Shown one piece after another: positions 61,001 to 64,000 of a stretch of DNA of 64,000 bases. The stretch's first letter is position 1. Each line of letters starts with the position of its first letter. Made by a program: the position numbers and the translations under genes. Origin of the DNA: an uncultured Paracoccaceae bacterium (lineage in GTDB: Bacteria; Pseudomonadota; Alphaproteobacteria; Rhodobacterales; Rhodobacteraceae); contig CANLYJ010000010.1 in assembly GCA_947495295.1 (NCBI GenBank), forward strand, positions 1 to 64,000, read 5' to 3'. The notes below the pieces were generated by a model. It had not been told where the DNA came from. It made no database searches and saw only the letters and a list, made by a program, of their open reading frames with translations.

Positions 61001-64000
61001 ATTCGCCCGTGCCGGGGATATGGCCTATGTCATTGCCCCGGAACGCGGGCGCGAAAGCTATGATGCGCTGATTGCGGATCTGAATGCCCGTGATCTGGTG
61101 CCCGACCGGGTCATCCATGGCTGGATGATCACCCGTGATGAAAGCTTTCGCCCCGGATCAAGCTTTTTCCACCGCGTGCAGGAACAGGGGTTTTACAGCC
61201 TGTTTTTCCTGGCTCAGGCCATCGGTGGCGAAGACCTGACCGGCGATATGCATCTCTGTGTGCTCAGTTCCGGTGCGGCACAGCGCAAGGATGAACCGCT
61301 GCCGCATCCTGAAAAATCCACGATTGCAGGCCCCGCCCGGGTGATCCCGCGCGAATTTGGCAATCTGAGTGTTGCCACGCTTGATCTGGATATCGCCTTT
61401 CCCACCGGCAAACGCGCCAAGGGCATTGCCAATGCCGATCAGCTGATCGGGCATATTCTGGAAGATGCGCTGGCCGAGCCGGGCAATGGCACTGCCTTGA
61501 TCCGCGATGGCAAACGCTATGCGCTGACATATAAGCCCGCCCCGCTGGACAATCTGCCGGGTGACAGCCCGCTTTTGCGCGATGGCGGTGTCTATATGAT
61601 CACCGGTGGTTTTGGTGGCATCGGCCTGACATTGGCCGAGGCCCTGATCACCCGCAACAAGGCCAAGGTGGCCCTGATGTCGCGCGGCGGTCTGCCAGAT
61701 CGCGCAACATGGGATGATATTCTGGCCAATACCGCCCCGACCGCACCCGTGGCCCGCCGGATCACTGCCGTGCGCCGGTTGGAGGAATTGGGCGGCGAAG
61801 TGCTGACCCTGGCCGCAGATGTGTCCAATGTGGAGGATATCCGCGCGGCCCGTGCCGCGATCGAGGCCCGTTTCGGCCCGGTCAATGGGGTGATCCACGC
61901 TGCCGGTCATATTGATGACGGCCCGATCATGGCCAAGGATGCCACCAGTATCGAAGATGTGTTTGCCCCCAAGATCCACGGCACCCAGGTGCTGGAAGAC
62001 GTGTTCCCCGATGGTGATCTGGATTGGCTGGTGCTGTTTTCATCCAGTTCCACCGCCACAGCACCCATTGGTCAGGTCGATTATGTCGCCGCCAATGAAT
62101 TCCTGAACGCCTATGCCAAATCCCGCAGCGCGGATAAAACCCATGTGCTGGCGATCAACTGGGGCATTTGGGCGGATGTCGGCATGGCCGCTGACGCGAT
62201 GGAGGCCCGGACCGGCCCCAAGGACCCGCCCCCGGTCACCGATGCGGGCGTGCCGATGCTGGATCACGCCACGTTTGATATGGCTGGAAACCGCCAGTTC
62301 ACCGCAACCTATCAGGTGGCAGAACGCTGGTTTCTGGATGATCACCGCACCAAGGCTGATGACGCGCTGGTCCCCGGCACCGGCTATCTGGAAATGGCCG
62401 CTGAGGGTTTGCGCGCCAATGGCGAAAAATCCGCCTTTGAAATCAAGGATCTTTATTTCCTGCGCCCCTTGGCCGTGTCCGATACCGAGGCCCGCGAGAT
62501 CAGGGTGACCATGCCGCGCAGTCAGGCGGGCTATGATTTTGTCGTCGAAAGCGGCGCGCAGGGTGTGTTTGAACAAAACGCCCAGGCCAGCCTGTCTCTG
62601 GTCCCTTTTGCCGCCCCTGATCCGTTGGATATTGATGCAATCACCGCCCGCTGCGCCCCTGCGGTTGAGGCCGGTGAGCTGGGCTGGATCACCTCCCCCC
62701 AGGAAGCGCATCTGCATTTCGGCCCGCGTTGGCGGGTGCTGCAATCCACCGCCTATGGCGATGGCGAAGGCATTGCCCGCCTGACCCTGCCTGATGTCGC
62801 CAAGGGTGACGGCAAGGCGGGTTATCTTTTGCATCCCGGATTGATGGATCTGGCCACCGGCTGGGCGATGAAGCTGATCGATGGCTATGAGGGTCGCCAT
62901 CTTTGGGTGCCGGTGTCTTACCGGTCGGTCAAGGTCTTGGGCGCGCTGCCATCTGAAATTATCAGCTGGGTGCGCAATAGCGGTGAAAACCGCACCGGCG
63001 GCGAGATCGCCAATTTTGATGTGACCCTGGCGACCCCCGATGGCACGGTGATTGTCGAGATTACCGGCTTTTCGATCCGCCGCATGGAAGAACTGACCAG
63101 TTTTGGCGCGCTGGATGCCCCCGAACCGGCGGTCACCGCACAGGATGACACCGTGCGTCCCTTGTCGCCTGCCGAAGAACGCCTGCGCCATAACCTGTCA
63201 CAAGGGATCAAGGCCAGTGAAGGCGCTGATCTGTTCCTTGGCGCGCTGGGGGCTGATCATCGCCAGATCATCCTGTCATCGCTGGATCTGGAGGGGCTGA
63301 TCGCCCAGGCGGGCCAGACCGAGAACGAGGATGGCGAGGACGGTCAGAAATTCGAACGCCCGCAGCTGGATAGTGATTTTGTCCCCCCTGAAACTCCGAT
63401 CGAGGAACGGCTGGCCGGGTTCTGGCAGGACCTTTTGGGGGTCGATCAGGTGGGTGTCGAGGACAGTTTCTTTGACCTGGGCGGGCATTCCCTGATTGCG
63501 GTGCGGCTTTTTGCGCAGATCCGCAAAGCCTATGATGTGGATTTCCCCATTTCGGTCCTGTTTGAGGCCCCGACAATCCGCAAATGTGCAGCACTCATTG
63601 CCGAACGCGGCGTGTCGGATACCGGTGAAACGGATGCCCCGGCAGGCGATGCCCCCAAGGCCCCCGCCCGCCGTTTTACCCATCTGGTGCCGATGCATAG
63701 CGGTGAAGGCGGCCCGAAAACGCCGTTCTTCCTTGTCGCTGGCATGTTCGGCAATGTGCTGAACCTGCGCCATCTGGCGCATCTGGTGGGCAGTGACCGG
63801 CCATTTTACGGGCTACAGGCAAGGGGCTTGTTTGGCGATGAAGACCCGCATCGCACGATTGAGGCTGCGGCCAGTGACTATATTGCCGAGATGCGGCAGG
63901 TTCAGCCCACCGGCCCTTATATGGTGGGCGGGTTTTCGGGGGGTGGCATCACCGCCTATGAGATTGCCCAGCAGTTGAAGGCCGCAGGCGAAGAGGTGTC
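58086..64000 (+). CDS. Type I polyketide synthase, truncated by window end (KS-AT-KR-DH-ACP-TE)
   Basis: The frame from ATG 58086 stays open to the window edge (1971 codons). Domains with key residues: KS (about 13-430) with Cys185 in QTACSTSL; AT (about 535-830) with Ser634 in GHSMGE; a KR (about 1170-1400) with ITGGFGGIG, FSSSST and Tyr1333; a DH-like hot-dog domain with His1420 in LDDHRTKADDALVPGTGYLE and HPGLMDLATG; an ACP with Ser1802 in DLGGHSLIAV; and a thioesterase start with Ser1951 in GGFSGGG. Unusually for a single-module PKS, KR precedes DH and there is no ER. Substrate may be malonyl-CoA, but the AT specificity motif was not resolved. With one module it would be iterative or make a short acyl chain. 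Neighbouring GMC and SDR genes could tailor the product, and decoration of EPS or lipid is inference. Confidence 0.9.
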   Translation, partial: MSSNAPHLNPENDIAIVGMAAHLPGADTIADYWQNLQAGIESIRHYDREELLAAGEAAHRLNRPDYVPAAAPLSGFEQFDAEFFGLSPKEAAIMDPQHRRFLEVSWEALENAGHMPEHAKGPIGVYAGCGMGSYFYFNICSNPDLVDNVGMFLLRHTGNDKDFLSTRLSHILDLKGPSVNLQTACSTSLVATHYACQALMTGECDTALAGGVTIELPQDRGYIYKEGEVLSPDGHCHAFDHRAQGTVFGSGAGVVVLRRLPDALADGDHIWAVIKGSAINNDGAAKAGYLAPSVDGQAAAIAEAQELAGTPADTIDYIECHGTGTYLGDPIEVAALTEAFNETTEDVGFCKLGSVKTNIGHLDTAAGVAGLIKTALSLHHKQIPASLGYEKPNPAIDFETSPFKVNDSLSDWTSHKGPRRAGVNSLGVGGTNAHVVLQEAPQAAASEQSDWPFQILTVSGRTKGALDGNAKRLAAHLRDNPGQDLADIAWTLQNGRRAFERRRVIVAETHEDAARQLEENDPRRAFTHQVVGADPDYAFMFPGGGAQYAGMARDLYETEPVFAEWMDRGLEILQPKLDYDIRALWLPEPDAVAAADETLKQPSVQLPLIMITEYALAQLWMVWGVQPAALVGHSMGENTAACVAGVMSFEDCIGLVHLRGKLFDTVPAGGMLSIALPADQLRPLLGDDLDLGAVNAPSLSVATGPQAALDDLEARLKAKDIDCQRIAIDIAAHSRMLEPILKDFGDYLRSIQLHAPQIPFTSNRSGTYITDAEAMDPEYWVQHLRGTVHFADCLTTLAEKDARVFIEVGPGKAMSSLAGQHDKVSANQVISSLRHPKDDVADDAYFMAMLGRVWAVGGTFDWDQIWGEARRKRVPLPTYAFQHSPYFIAPGKAQSADENQWLTRSDTPEDWGYRPAWLPRYAACDVDVTGDLSEATPQTWLIFLDDAGLCDGVADRLRNAGHEVVTVTQGDTFARAGDMAYVIAPERGRESYDALIADLNARDLVPDRVIHGWMITRDESFRPGSSFFHRVQEQGFYSLFFLAQAIGGEDLTGDMHLCVLSSGAAQRKDEPLPHPEKSTIAGPARVIPREFGNLSVATLDLDIAFPTGKRAKGIANADQLIGHILEDALAEPGNGTALIRDGKRYALTYKPAPLDNLPGDSPLLRDGGVYMITGGFGGIGLTLAEALITRNKAKVALMSRGGLPDRATWDDILANTAPTAPVARRITAVRRLEELGGEVLTLAADVSNVEDIRAARAAIEARFGPVNGVIHAAGHIDDGPIMAKDATSIEDVFAPKIHGTQVLEDVFPDGDLDWLVLFSSSSTATAPIGQVDYVAANEFLNAYAKSRSADKTHVLAINWGIWADVGMAADAMEARTGPKDPPPVTDAGVPMLDHATFDMAGNRQFTATYQVAERWFLDDHRTKADDALVPGTGYLEMAAEGLRANGEKSAFEIKDLYFLRPLAVSDTEAREIRVTMPRSQAGYDFVVESGAQGVFEQNAQASLSLVPFAAPDPLDIDAITARCAPAVEAGELGWITSPQEAHLHFGPRWRVLQSTAYGDGEGIARLTLPDVAKGDGKAGYLLHPGLMDLATGWAMKLIDGYEGRHLWVPVSYRSVKVLGALPSEIISWVRNSGENRTGGEIANFDVTLATPDGTVIVEITGFSIRRMEELTSFGALDAPEPAVTAQDDTVRPLSPAEERLRHNLSQGIKASEGADLFLGALGADHRQIILSSLDLEGLIAQAGQTENEDGEDGQKFERPQLDSDFVPPETPIEERLAGFWQDLLGVDQVGVEDSFFDLGGHSLIAVRLFAQIRKAYDVDFPISVLFEAPTIRKCAALIAERGVSDTGETDAPAGDAPKAPARRFTHLVPMHSGEGGPKTPFFLVAGMFGNVLNLRHLAHLVGSDRPFYGLQARGLFGDEDPHRTIEAAASDYIAEMRQVQPTGPYMVGGFSGGGITAYEIAQQLKAAGEEV

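Noticed and set aside
62040-63191. 383-residue minus-strand ORF
   Set aside because: Lies wholly within the PKS KR-DH region whose catalytic motifs are intact; high GC makes long antisense frames common.
1-64000. Insertion sequences or phage genes
   Set aside because: No transposase, integrase or phage structural protein was recognised in any frame.

Overview
The window is about 64 kb of GC-rich DNA, apparently from an alphaproteobacterium of the Rhodobacteraceae/roseobacter group. It looks like a large part of an extrachromosomal replicon devoted to an extracellular polysaccharide (EPS). A RepA-type initiator, a divergent parA-parB pair, two identical parS-like palindromes and an iteron block lie in the middle (22.1-25.9 kb). 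Directly against this module lies a complete dTDP-L-rhamnose operon (rmlCBDA) plus galE. That layout matches the RepA-I-type 'biofilm plasmids' described in roseobacters. No rRNA, tRNA, CRISPR array or transposase was seen.

Left part (1-17.5 kb): the 3' end of an SGNH-like hydrolase gene; a large PA14/beta-helix surface protein with a PTPDPE repeat stalk; a GT4 glycosyltransferase; a VPLPA-CTERM exosortase substrate; an AsnB-type amidotransferase; a GT-C membrane glycosyltransferase; a methyltransferase; then a tightly coupled HAD-UbiA / GtrA / DprE1 / DprE2 cassette that mirrors the mycobacterial decaprenyl-phospho-arabinose pathway. On the other strand are a polytopic membrane protein and an ExeA-like ATPase of the exosortase-system type.

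Central part (17.6-26 kb): rmlC-rmlB-rmlD-rmlA-galE converging on parB-parA, then oriV with 22-bp iterons and a perfect DnaA box, then repA.

Right-central part (26-50 kb): three sulfotransferases, four GT2/GT4 enzymes, a WecG/TagA (GT26) enzyme, a DegT-type PLP enzyme, an exosortase with fused EpsI domain (XrtD type), a second GT-C protein, a PKD/beta-helix protein, an O-antigen-polymerase-like protein, a further GT2, a bifunctional ATP sulfurylase/APS kinase (PAPS supply for the sulfotransferases), a lipoprotein, a polysaccharide deacetylase, a GT4 and a Wzx-like flippase. Together these imply a Wzx/Wzy-type, sulfated, probably rhamnose- and pentofuranose-containing EPS, plus exosortase-sorted surface protein.

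Right part (50-64 kb): a ParD/ParE-like toxin-antitoxin pair; a structured non-coding stretch with three orphan terminators and a 29-residue hydrophobic ORF resembling type I toxins; a Wzz-like chain-length regulator and tyrosine autokinase; a GMC oxidoreductase, an SDR and a membrane protein paralogous to the one at 15.4 kb; and a type I polyketide synthase (KS-AT-KR-DH-ACP-TE) cut by the window end. No Wza-type outer-membrane exporter and no initiating sugar-phosphate transferase were seen, so these would have to be encoded elsewhere.
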